Below are positions 51,401 through 62,800 of a stretch of DNA of 64,000 nt, piece after piece. Made by a program: the position numbers and the translations under genes. Numbering within the stretch: the first letter of the stretch is position 1; every line of letters starts with the position of its first letter. Location of the stretch: assembly GCA_017506865.1 (NCBI GenBank), contig JAFCMP010000501.1:372001-436000 (forward strand), given 5' to 3'. The notes under the pieces were generated by a model, which saw only the letters and a list, made by a program, of their open reading frames with translations, ran no database searches and was not told the origin of the DNA. Source of the DNA: Tribonema minus (taxonomy: Eukaryota; Sar; Xanthophyceae; Tribonematales; Tribonemataceae).

Positions 51401-53521
51401 CAGCTGTTGTCTGCTGTTTGCGAACTTCTGGCGTAAAGCGGGGCAACTGCTGCTGACGAGCAGGCGTTGTGACTTTGCATCGCAGATTGTACGCCAGGTG
51501 CAGTGCGCTCTTTGTCACGGCTTCAACTTTTACATTTTTGCATGCAGAGCAAAAGCGATGGCGCTGTCGTGAAGCGGCACGTCGGCATGCGTCATATGAC
51601 GGATGCGAATGTGCGGAGCGCTGCCCTCTCTAGCGCGCGCAAGCGCAAGCTGACGCATACCGCATGTACGCATGCTCACGACCGCGTGCGCGCAGGCCAT
51701 CGAGGGGCGCGTGGAGCTGAGCTGCCTGGCGCAGCCCTACAGCACGCGGCTGCCCATCACAGGCCTGTTCGCGTCGCTGCGCATGCAGCTCGCGAGCGTT
51801 GGACGCGAGGTCGCCGCTGACCAGGCAGTGCTCAAGTACAAGCTCAAAGAGGTGAGCCCTACTTAGTGGTAGGGCTTGGGGGGCTTGAGTTTCAGTTTCT
51901 GTGCGTTTGCAAGACGCCGTAATCAGGTCGTTGCATCGTGGGCTGCGCTGTTCAAGCACTGCCCCTCGCCTCGACGCTTTGCACGCCAAGATGGGCCTTT
52001 CACATGCATACGGGCAGGAGGCGCAGGGGCGTCGCCACAGCCTGCACTGAAAGATCACCTTGAATCTTGAATCCAATGCCGCCTGCGTGCCTTAGACCAC
52101 AGTCGAAATCACCCGCCCAGGCGCACAGGAGGAGCAAAATCACCGCAGCACATTGCTTTTCACTCCCTCTTCCTGACAACGCAGGCGGGTGACGACTCAT
52201 CATCCTCCCCCCCCCGGCCCCCTCCCCTTCGCACGCCCCCCCCCCCCAGGCCGAGACGCGCCTCTCGTACGCGCGCGCGCAGGAGGAGGAGGAGCGTCAC
52301 CGCGCGGGCCTCTACCGCCGCGACCTCGACTCGCTCTTCAAGCGGCGCCGCCGCCTGCGCGAGGAGCTCCACGCCGCGCAGATGGCGCTGGGCGGGAGCG
52401 GCGACGGCGGCGCCGCAGCGACCAGCGACATGCGCCGCGGCCGCAGCTTCAAGACGCCCGCGTCGCGCGGCGGCGACGCTGCGGCGGCGGCGGCGGCAGC
52501 GGCAGATGCGAAGAAGATGTTGAAGTCGGCGAGCTTCAACGTCGGCGGCGGCAGCGGCGGTGGCGCGCAGCGGCGGTCGCACTCGCCGTCAGCGCACGGT
52601 GGCAGGGCCACGCCCACGCACAGCGGCACGGCCAGCAAGCTCATGGGCAAGTTCAAGGGGATGCTCGGCGGCGGCAGCAGCGCTCAGGGCGGCAGCGCGC
52701 GGTCGCGCGACACGAGCCTCACGCCCAAGTCCTCCATGACACCCAAGTCGTCGGCGGGGGCGCGGTCGGGGTCCGTGTCGCCGCGCACGCCCGCTGTTAT
52801 TGACGCTGCCGCAGCTGCCGGTGGGGAGGGCGGAGGCGTGGTAGCGGTGGCGGCGGCGGCGCACGATGCTGGACCAGAGGTCAGTCGCGCTCTCTGCGTG
52901 TGAGGCAATTTGAGGCAGAGACTGTTGCGGAAATTTGTGTTGGGATGCGCTGGGGACGGCAGGTTGAGTTGTTCGCATGATGACACGGCAAGCTCCCGGC
53001 AGCGTGGTTTGCTGCCACGCCTGGCCGCAGGCGGAACGCGCTATGGAAACTGGAACAGCTGCCACTGAGCTCCTCCGTGTTCGCTCTGCGTACATGCGAA
53101 CGGCCCGCCATCCCCCAAGTCCTCTTGTTCACCCCGATGCCATGCACTCATCGCTGCCATCCACGCTCGTGCCCGCCCCCCCACGCGGCAGGTGAACTTT
53201 GGGCAGCACGTGCAGGAGCCGCTGCGCGCGCGCATGGCGGAGCTCGCCGGCGTGGAGGAGGCGTACGCGTACAAGCTGCGGCGCCGCAACGAGCACGTCG
53301 CGCGCGCGGACAAGGCGCGCCTCGCCGGCGAGGACGCCGAGGGCCAGATGGCAGCGCTCAGCAGCTCCGCGGCGGCGCTCCTCATGCGCGGCGACGCGTT
53401 CGTCGACGCGTTCGTGGAGCGGCTGGCAGCGAGCGTCGCGGCGCGCGTGCCGTCGCCGGGTGATGAGGGCGCGCAACGGCGGCGGTCCCGCGACGGCGCC
53501 GAGGCCAATGAGGCAGCGTGA
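41161..53521 (+). CDS. Gelsolin/villin-repeat protein with PX-like domain and helical C-terminus (about 1743 aa)
   Basis: Exons: 41161-41400, 41838-41885 (tentative), 44026-44800, 45397-45815, 46265-46465, 47068-47331, 47829-48278, 48866-49064, 49319-49542, 50000-51295, 51696-51851, 52250-52879, 53192-53521; phases agree, 1744 codons. Residues 1 to about 980 contain at least five gelsolin repeats, e.g. HACCYLLADP with FTFIGLSS; HGVFTSGDAYVV with VVYLWLGQDYP; DEFWNVLG; SYLLDAGTDSLFVWHGS; and the repeat-closing PPFLIGLF and PADFLACFRGW. Such proteins bind, sever or bundle actin under Ca2+ control. A Gly/Arg/Ser-rich linker follows. About 1225-1360 looks like a phosphoinositide-binding PX domain: HRYAVEV, a central strand-loop, then RRLTLWLAELLSGERALRLR and LHAFLGVP. 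Next are charged helices (YKLKEAETRLSYARAQEEEE), a basic Ser/Thr-Pro linker, and a last helical exon (LRRRNEHVARADKARLAGED). A sorting-nexin BAR-like tail is possible. Confidence 0.83.
41886..44025. other. Large intron of the gelsolin-PX gene
   Basis: This 2.1-kb stretch has intron-like composition, the 53-bp repeat and no additional exon that I can support. It ends at acceptor GCCGCAG|CCGGAC. Confidence 0.6.
41995..42100. repeat. Two-copy direct repeat, period 53 bp, in an intron
   Basis: CAATGAGCAGCATTTTCTCATCGG plus the following sequence to TCGATGAACT is present twice, at 41995 and 42048, with a few mismatches, in the large intron before exon 3 of the gelsolin-PX gene. Confidence 0.92.
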
Positions 53522-53981
53522 TGCGCGGCGCTGGAGGGGAGTGAAGGGATAGCGTGGAGAGTTGAAGTTGAGGTTGGCAGCGTGAAGGGGCGCATGGCGC
53601 GCGTGTGAGTTGTGTGGGCGTTGAGAGGGGGGGCGGCCGAGGCGCGATGCTGGTTGCGGCGCGGTATCATGCTTTCTGTTGCGTAGTGTGTGTGTGCGCG
53701 TCGTACAGGTCCCTCGTGTGTTGCATTTGACCCCCCGCTCTCTGGTGTAGAAAATGTCAGGGCGCATCGGTTATGGTTGGTGCGCCGCCGTGTCAATACC
53801 ACGTGGTTGACCTGACACTGGTTGCTTGCATGCACTAATGTGTTCAATATTGCCTGCCTCAATCTGCTGCCGCAATCCACAAAACCCCCGTATGTACGCG
53901 CGATCCTGCACTTCAAGATGTGATATTTTTTTTTGTCTTGCCCAATCTAGCCCAATCCAGCTAGCCCAACAAAGGAGCATC
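53522..53981. other. Intergenic, gelsolin-PX to Rieske gene
   Basis: Nothing coding is seen. It must contain the 3' end of the gelsolin-PX transcript and the Rieske promoter; CCCAATC(T/C)AG occurs three times just upstream of the Rieske ATG (53940-53967). Confidence 0.6.
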
Positions 53982-54982
53982 ATGGTGCGCGTAGCAGCAG
54001 CTGTATCCACGGCGGCGGTCGTTGCGCTCGCGGCCAGCGGCGCTGAGGCCTTTGGTGAGCGAGCATGCGAAGAAATTGCCACATCAAGTTTGGTTTGCTA
54101 CATGTGTCAGCGTTGCTTGTCACATGAGCTGCGACTAGCGCGAGCAGAGCAGCATTCAAGTGTAAATTGAATCGATAGTGTTGTGCTCTCTTTTGGTGCT
54201 AGCGGGCGAGCGCTCGGCGGACTTTCAAGCCGTTTTCGGTGCAAAGTGTCACTGGATACGACTGCACTTCATGGATGTATTTGCGGCACGAGGCGCGGCG
54301 CGAACACTAAACATTCTTTCCAAAGTGCTTTTTTCTTTTGTGGTGATGTAGCTCTCACTGAGGCTGACAGACAGGAGGTCGTGTCCTCATGACTCTGCTT
54401 AGCTCCACTTGCACAACTCTAACACAACTGTCTTGGCGCTGCGTTTTGAACCACAATGCAGTGGCCCCTGCCGGTGGGCGGCTGGCTGGCGTCCGCAGCT
54501 CATCGAGCATGCGCATGATGGCCAAGGTGCCGGCAAAGGAGGAGTGGGTGTCTGTGCTCCAGACCAGCGAGATCGCACCCGGGGAGCTCGTGCCCGTCGA
54601 GACCGACGGCCTTCAGCTGCTGATCGCCGCAGACCTGGACGGCTCCATCTACGCCACCGCAAACATCTGCCCCCACCTGGGCACCCCCCTGGACCAGGGC
54701 TCCATCAACGCACAGGGCGCGCTCGTGTGCCCCCTGCACAAGTCCGCCTTCAGCCTCGAGACGGGCGAGCTCGTCGGAGACTGGTGCCCCTTCCCCCCAA
54801 TCCTGGGCCCCCTTGTGCTCGGCAAGCTGGAGCCCCCGAAGAACCTGGCGGTCTTCCCCGTGAGGGCCAAGGGGTCCAACATCGAGGTGCTGGTCAACCG
54901 GAACCTCAAGGCCGACTTCGAGACCAAGTACTGGTCGGGCATCCTGGATGCCCAGGGCAAGGCCACCGGCGACTACTACTGA
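53982..54982 (+). CDS. Plastid-targeted Rieske-type [2Fe-2S] protein (197 aa)
   Basis: Exons 53982-54054 and 54462-54982 join in phase 1 (donor TTTG|GTGAGC, acceptor ATGCAG|TGGCC). Exon 1 encodes a 24-residue signal peptide (MVRVAAAVSTAAVVALAASG...) ending in Ala-Phe; the junction creates Ala-Phe-Val-Ala-Pro-Ala, the cleavage-site motif of stramenopile bipartite plastid presequences, followed by a Ser/Arg-rich transit-like stretch. The mature part has the two Rieske cluster motifs, Cys94-Pro-His96-Leu-Gly and Cys114-Pro-Leu-His117-Lys, 17 residues apart. It lacks the transmembrane anchor and the CPCHGS box of the cytochrome b6f Rieske subunit, so it is a soluble Rieske ferredoxin-like or accessory protein. 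The oxygenase partner or electron acceptor cannot be read from the sequence. Confidence 0.9.
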
Positions 54983-57900
54983 GCGCTGTCGCCACTGGCA
55001 CACCATAAGCGCCGCGCGTCAATCGCCAATTCGCGGCGCGCATATTAATCTTCGTTCTCACCTGCCGTCTCTCCCAGCAAAAGTCAACATGAACTGCGGC
55101 AGGGCGAGCGCCGGAGCGGGGCAGGGGGGTCTTGCCTCCCCCCCTGTCCCCCGCCCCCCTGCAGAAGGCAATTCCTCACTCGTTTGGCCGCACTGGTTTA
55201 TCGCGGGCACGCGCGCGTAGCGGAGACTGCGGGAGAGCAGCATTGTGCGACGGGGGCCGCCGCCACGACAGCAGTTGTGCGTTCAGTTGGGGGCGGGGGG
55301 TGGGGCTCTCCTTCAGGGCAGCCGTTTCAGGTACCCGGAACTCAGTATTGCCGATCCAATCATTTATCAATAAATGGCTTTGATAGACAGCACACACTGC
55401 TTTCATGTATGCTTTCAGCGTTTCGTGCCCTGTCTTGCGCAAATTTGGGGATTCGCTGTCTTGAAAAATTTGCAGTAGCCATCGTCACATGCCAGGACGG
55501 CTATTGTTTTCCGCGAGTATGTGTGTGTGCAGAAGCATAGTCTTGTTGGGCCATGAAAGCTTTTTGTTAGCATGCCCTCCTCAACTGGTGACGAGTCGCA
55601 GCATCCAGCAACTTCAAGTGGACGGGTGCAGTCGTTGGCAGTAAACTGCCGGACATCATGCATGGGCAGTGCTAGATCAGTTCAGCTTTGCGGCATAGGA
55701 TTTGGTGGTTGTTGTGACAGTGCTGTGCGCTTCATTCTACGGTTGTTTACATGCATGCATATGTGTGGCATGTTCAACAGGTTGTGAGAACCTGTGTTGG
55801 GCCATGGCTGATCGGTAGGCTGCTTGCCGGCAATTATTCTTCCTTTCATTGGTAGATAGACTCCAAAGCAGGTTGGACTTAATGCTCTGCTGTCGTACTT
55901 ACTCCTGTGTTGGGCCAGTGTAAAACAAGCCGGCACAAATTCAAAGAAATCCATCAGCCAGCATGTAGGTCAAAGCACATGGTGTTGCAAGGAGCATGGT
56001 CAGGCATGGGGGAAAGAGGTGAAGGTTTGACACTTTCCTGAGCGTGTTGTGTGGATTGGCTTTTGCTCAATTCGTTGATATCTATACATCTACTTCTACA
56101 TACAAAGCAACAAACAAACCCGGCACCGTTGAGGTCTGTTGTTGACTTGCCTATACTGTCCTGAAAAATCGCATTCTGCAGCTGTATAGAGTAGGTTGAA
56201 GTCAGCAGTGATCAGCAAAGTAATCCCGGATGCCTCAGATAAGGGGAGCTCCATCTCGCTGCCACATGTCAAGAATGTGACGCAGAGAGTGTTGAGAGTA
56301 GTTTGTTGAGACTCATGGGCCTCGTGTGCAGAATTTGTGATCGCGCAGCGCTGAGCAACCCGGATCATGTACGGTTGATTCACTTTCATTTGGGTGCCGA
56401 AAAGTCTTGATGGATTCATTTCTGGAGAAGTGCTCTGTCACAACATTGTGATGCAACATACAGTGCTCAGTCACAGCAAGTGTTCCCCCTGTGTGTAACA
56501 CGAAACATGCTACTTCTGAAGTATGGTCTTGTTTCAGCAAGGGCCTCACTGGATGCCTGGTATGTGTGCCTGTGGTTCATGTTAAAATCATGGCAAACTT
56601 CGAAACCTAGCTACGCTGCACCCTGTCAATAAATGTGGCGCACTGCCCGTGCGGAGCTGCAGCAAGCTGTTTTAGCTTGTGCATCTAGACAGACATGCAT
56701 GCTGGTTCATGGCCTGATTCAGTGTGTGGTACCAGTCCTCATCTCTGCGTGCAGGTACGTGTATGTTGTGTACAAGTGCTTACAGCAGCATAGAGGAGTA
56801 ACTTGTAAGGATCGCATACACACAATTCCTCGACAAAACCAAATCCAGTCACAAGCGCAAAACACTGCCCTCATTGCATTGCATGCCACAATGATTTGCA
56901 AGCACGGCACAGGGCAGCACCGCAGTAGATGTATGACCATTATGATGTGCAGTCATTGGCTGTGCTTTGATATTTAGGATCATGTTCAGAGAGACACACA
57001 GTACTGTTACCTTCAGCACATGCTACAAGGTTGGCGGTAAGGAGGTCACGAATAAATCCCAGCACAACTATTTTTTGTGCATTCATTATCTTTGTTGTAT
57101 GTGCGGTGCTTCAACTTGCTGCGCCTACACAATCCCTTCCAAGCAAAGTGTAGAGATTAAGCTTTATGCAACTTGGTTTGAAGCATAGCAACGTACGGCC
57201 CTGGCATCAGCACTTCCAGAACCTGTACAAGCGCTTTTCACTGCAGCAACTCTCACAACATTAGCATGTGTTTCGTGGATGCTCAGTCCACCAATTGTGC
57301 GTCCTTAGACAGGAGCAATTCGTAACACTCGCTGGTTGAGAAATATAGTTTTAAAATACACAGCAAAGGCTTTGAAGAGCAGCAGTCAATGACTGCTCTA
57401 ATGTCATCCAGATGTGCATATAATGCCACCTTGCTTGGATGTGAGCCGTGCAACTAGCAATGTGCAACTAGCCATGTGCAAGCAGCAACATGCTGCATGT
57501 GCCAAAACCTAGTATCGTGTCGGCGAGAAGCAGTGCGAAAGTTGTCGTTGTGTATTTTACAACAGCTGCGACACGCACAGTGTAGATCTCATTCTTCAAG
57601 CAGGCAGTTGATGGCCTTCATTTCTAACACTTTCTGACCAACACAATCACCATGTTGCAAAGCCTGACAGGTAGTCTGATGCTTGGTTCATCGCTCACCT
57701 GGTCTGCAAACACATTGTGTGCATCCTACACACAGTCATGCACTCACAGCATGGCGACACTCAAATAAATGCACTCCCTGTCTGTCGCGATGGTCTTTGT
57801 CAAGGCAGCAAGCAGCAGTGCCAGTGAATTGTGCCTCCCACTGTGAGGGGAGACATATTACCTTCACAGTATGCACATGAATACACACCCTAAAAGCTTT

Positions 57901-59825
57901 CAACATGGTCAGCAATTGTACGGGCAAATATTTCAATGGCAGCACGCAGCCCACGGCCTCACTGGAGACATGACGTATCTGGAGATATCCAATCTGCTTC
58001 ACCTGCAACTGGGAGTATGCTGTCAACGCCGGCAGCATGCAGCAAGCCACAGAAAAAAAATATTTACGCGCAGAAGACACAACTGGAAAAGAGATGGACT
58101 TTAGCCAAGTTGGCCCAGTCTATTCGGTCTATGCGCGGAGTCTTTTAGAAGGCGTCTAGCAAAACGGTCAAGAACGTGCAGCCACATACCCAAAGTAGGC
58201 AGCACACTGTTGTTGGACAAAGAGCTTCTATGCGAGCTGCTGAACAAAACCCCGCTGAGGCTACGTTCTGCTTGTCTGCTGCTGCATATCGCTTGTTTGT
58301 GTGTGTAAATACGACAGAGATTGACACACAAGACGGAAACGCGCGCACTCCAGGCGCAGCTGGCGGCGGCCTTAGCTGTACTCATAATCGCTGAGAGATG
58401 GTAGATGAAGTATCTCGATGCTGTCAGAGAAGGACACGCGCTTGCGGTGATGCGGATGGTGTGGTCTTGGTGTCCATTCTTGATGAACGAGCGCCTGGCC
58501 ACCAATGCATTGTCGCAGGAGCAGTGCGCTCGCCACCAGCATGGCCTAAGAGAATTGCAAAAAGAGACAGCGGCTCTTAGGCTCTGCAGCCGATGCACGA
58601 TGCAACATAGAAGGGCTGAGTGTGCTTCCCATATGTCCGTTTTGAGATTCGAGTGGTTTGGGACCATGCGCTGCTTGCCGTGAGGACGCAGCGTGGGGGA
58701 TGCACCTGATGAGTACTAGACAGCTGTCTGGCTTGCAGAGATGCCGCAGGCGCAGAGGCAGGGCTTGCCTTGCATCTCCTGCCACGACGCACATTAAAAA
58801 AAAAGCAGATGCCTAAGCGTATGCCAGCTTCTTTTTGTGTCGGCTCCTTACCGGTAACGCCACAGCTGCGCTGCTGGTACTCATGCCAGCCTCCCTCTCC
58901 TGCTCCGGCCAGCCACCACGAGTTTCCCTCAGCTCAAGACCAACTGTGTGAACACCACCCAAAAGCTCACTTCAAACGTGAGCCAAAAGCTCACTTCAAA
59001 CTGACGTGAGCTTCAAGTTTGACGAATTCGCGAAGAACACACACATTGTATGCCGTGCCTACGACGCAGGGATCTGAGTCAGGTGCCGAACCGATGGCGG
59101 ACTTCTGAACGCGGGGCACCACCAGCACGCATCATTCGGGCTCGTACTGCACGCGCTGCTGCTGCTGCACGACCCAAAGAAGGTTGCATTTGGTTGCTTT
59201 CGTCATGAATCATGTCAAACTAGGCATAGACATCGCAAACGTGTGGCAGGCAAAAGAGAGACTGTTATCTGATATTGCATCCATGTGCATTGTGCCAACT
59301 GGTGCAACGGCGAACGACAGGGTGAATTGCTGCATGTGGATCGTTTTCAGCTTGTGCATTATGGGTACCAACTCAAGCATGTCACAACCGGACCGGACAA
59401 TAGTGCACTACTGGGAACATCAAGGCAGTGCTCTGGTACAACCTGCTGTACCTTGCATCACCTCACCTAAAACACAGAACTAAGGTGTCGCATGACCAGC
59501 CACACGTATTTGTGGCGCATCACCAAGGCAAGCGCCTTCCCACCAGGCACGCCATGCTTGGCTGGTCTATGTCACATAGAAGTACATCATTTTCCAGCTC
59601 GGACATGGTACAAGCTCTGCGCAGATAATCACCACTGATCCAGCAGACCTAAATTACAGAAGAGCATCATGTGCATGGAGACTACAACTATAGTCCTAAG
59701 GATGCAACTCAGTCAAACCCATGAGCCGGAAGCCGTAGCGCTCCATCTCGTCATTTTCTTGCTGCCCGCAATGCTGCCTTTGTGGCAGATGCCGCAGCGG
59801 TGGTGGTGATGGTCTGCTGCGGCAC
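54983..59825. other. Gene-poor 4.8-kb stretch
   Basis: No exon with family resemblance or coherent splice signals was found on either strand. The first 250 bp remain GC-rich (3' UTR of the Rieske gene is likely). An imperfect short direct repeat (AAAAGCTCACTTCAAAC, twice) lies at 58960-59000. Open frames such as 58101-58667 minus are Ser/Cys-rich and unconvincing. Confidence 0.55.
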
Positions 59826-62800
59826 TCATGCCTTTGTGACAGATGCGGCGGCGGCAGTGGCGGTGATGGTCTTCTTGGTGTAGGGGTAAACGGTCAGGAG
59901 GACCAGTGCCAGGTGGCCCATCCTGTGAGCAGAAAACACAAGGCTTGTGAGTGCTGCTTGCAGATAAAAGCATGGCAGTGTGGCAGCTTTGCTAGGGTGC
60001 TGTGCGGTCAGACCCCCAAGACTTCACCTTCAAGGCAGTCGGTGCAAGTCTACCCCCAGCTAGACGCATACGTACACGCATGGCAATGGAGGCTTATCTT
60101 TGGAACTCAGTGCAACCAGTGGTTTGCATCAGGCATGTGCGGTGCGGTTCTTGTGAAGCAATGCTTGAGGCAATGCTTCACACAGCTCGCACGGCGCTTC
60201 AGCCATCAAAGTTCTAAATATGCAGCGCGCAGCGCACTCTTGCGAGTGTGCCCCGTGCCACCTGAGCAATGCCTCACCTAAAACAAGTTTTGTGGAATTG
60301 TGCTCAGCGCTGTCTGCGTTAACAAGTTATGAGGCTGCCAGCGGTCAGCTTCGCATACCTGAAGAGCGCCACGTATCCGAGCACTGCCCCAAAGTCCGCC
60401 CACTTGTTCTCGTTGGACGACTGCCCGAATGCGTCCTGCAGAATCTCGTCGCCGCTAATTGTAGTGCCCTCGGGCTCGCCGGAAACTTGATACGTTTGAC
60501 CGTTGAAAACGTTGTAGAGGTAACCGTTGAGGGCGTAGCGCGATGGTATGATGTAGCTGATCCACTGCAGGAGGTTGAGGAGCGGGAGGGCGAGAGATGA
60601 GGATAGGATGAGCATCACCACAATTAATGAGTCTCCACCGCTGCCTGTGCCAGCAGAAAGTCAGAAGGCAGTAGCTGTCTGGCTCATCAGCTTGCTCGCA
60701 TCACGGCTCATCGTGCAAACATTTCCAGCGCAAAGTGGGCTTTGATTGCACTGGTCTGAAGGACACGGTGTGCAGCAATTGGCATTGATTGGCAGGTGCT
60801 AAAGACACGACGACAACACCAGGGAGGCGTGACGGTGCACTTCACTGTGTCAAGCTCTGAGCTGTGTGACAGACGCACGACACATTGTTGTTGGTCGCAG
60901 CCATAAGCAGGACCAGCAGTTCTGTGACATCTGCTTGCACACAGGAGAAGCAGCAGAACAGAGAGTGTGTGGCTGGCGCGTGCAAGCCGTGTGTGCTTGA
61001 TGAATTTGCAACTGGTGCCGCTGCATTGGCATTGACAATGGTCATCTGAGCTCATTTGCAGAATTTCAGGATAATCATACTGTAGTAATGATGCCCGGGG
61101 TCATGTTGGTACAACGCATACTCCAGCAGCACACAGACGGCGTATCCGCAGCCACCGGACTCACCCGCACAACAGGAATCAAATCCTCCGTCTTGATGAA
61201 GAAACCTGCACATCAACGTGAATTGCACGTATAGATATGCAACGATGAGTGGGCCACCTAAATGAGATGCACACCTGATGCAATCAGGGCACCTGCACAA
61301 TGTGGCTGTGTCTGCCGTTGTACGCGGCGACTGCTGCTCGATGTGAGGTGTGTTTTACAACGCTCGATGTGAGGTGTGTTTGCCGTTGTACGCGGCGACT
61401 GCTGCTCAAGCAGCATTGCTGCATCAGTTGTGTGCAACCACTCATGCAGGTCAGCTGTGGAAGAAGGCGCATCTGTGGGAGTTGTCACGTTGAACATGCG
61501 TGCTGTAGCGACCAGAGGGTCAAGCGTGCACAGACGCGGCGTACAAGGCGCAAGATACCCATGTACTTTTGGACTAAAAGTTAGACTATCCAATGTCCTA
61601 TCAAGCCTCGGTAGGTAGCACGCGTACGAGTGATGCCTGGGAACAAGAACAGCATGCTGAGCATCACCTGCTGAACATCCTGAAGTAACATGATGTGGAG
61701 AGTCACTGAGGGAAACTTCACCTGGGAAGAGGAACAGCATGCCGAGGATGACCATACTGAACGTCGTGGCGAGCATGTCGTTCTTCAGCACCTCCACCAC
61801 CATGAGCATGATGCCCTCCATCATGAGGAGCAGTGCCACGGTGATGAGCACTGAGTACACGTACGACTCAAAGCTGTCGTTCAGGCCGACGAGGTATTGG
61901 AAGATGGCCTGCACAATGATGCTGATGGCACACTGGTAGGGGAGGCTGGAAAGTAATTGACCTGTGGGAAAGGCAGGGCAAAGCCGAGGCATGAGTTGAC
62001 ATCAACGATGATCGCAGTGAATGCAAAGTGCAAGGTGACTTATGGTGCCGATGGCACAAATGGCAAGGCAACCTACGTGCCTTGCACGCGTGTGCAAGTG
62101 TGCTGGTAAGGCGCGCGTGGATACCAGGAGGGTACATTAAAGGGTTTAGTTTTCCTCAAGTGCGCAGGAAACTGTTTGTCTTACGCTGGCACACTTTATG
62201 GGATGTCTTGTGCGTGCCATTAGATACATGTACTTCAAAGCACGTTTTCTAAATCGTACGGAAATGAAAGCCACTCTCTTTCGCGTAGAACGAGGAGCGC
62301 TTGTGGCTTGTCAATGCAGCATACGCACACTGCAAATGGGGGCATGGAGAGTCCACTGTAGAGAGCTGTGCACATTGTACACAGGTAGCAGCGCTCAATT
62401 TGAAGGAGCACTGTGAAGCAGCCGAGTGCCTCGCAAAGCAATATTGAGCAACTCATGCAAAAGCCATGAGGAAAGCATGGTCCACGGTCGTAGCAGAACA
62501 CGTGGATCAACGAACTATGTGCCACATAGAGATACCCACCAAGGCAGTACATGGGTGCCGTGTATGCGCCGTTGAGCATCTCCTGCAGAGCGGTGCGGCG
62601 TTCCGTCACAAATGACGGCGTCGCTGCTATCACCGCAAATAGCACGCACCTGCGCATCAGAACAGTCGTGAGGACAAGTGAATCGACCAGGGTCGTGGAG
62701 GCAGGCAGGTGCTGCTGCTGCCGCAGCCACAACACAGTGTTCACACACGATGAACCGCTGGTGAACTGACGATCGTGTGGGTAGCAAGCAATACTGCTGC

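Noticed and set aside
58101..58667. 188-residue minus-strand open frame
   Set aside because: Ser/Cys-rich random-looking translation with no homology pattern or splice context.
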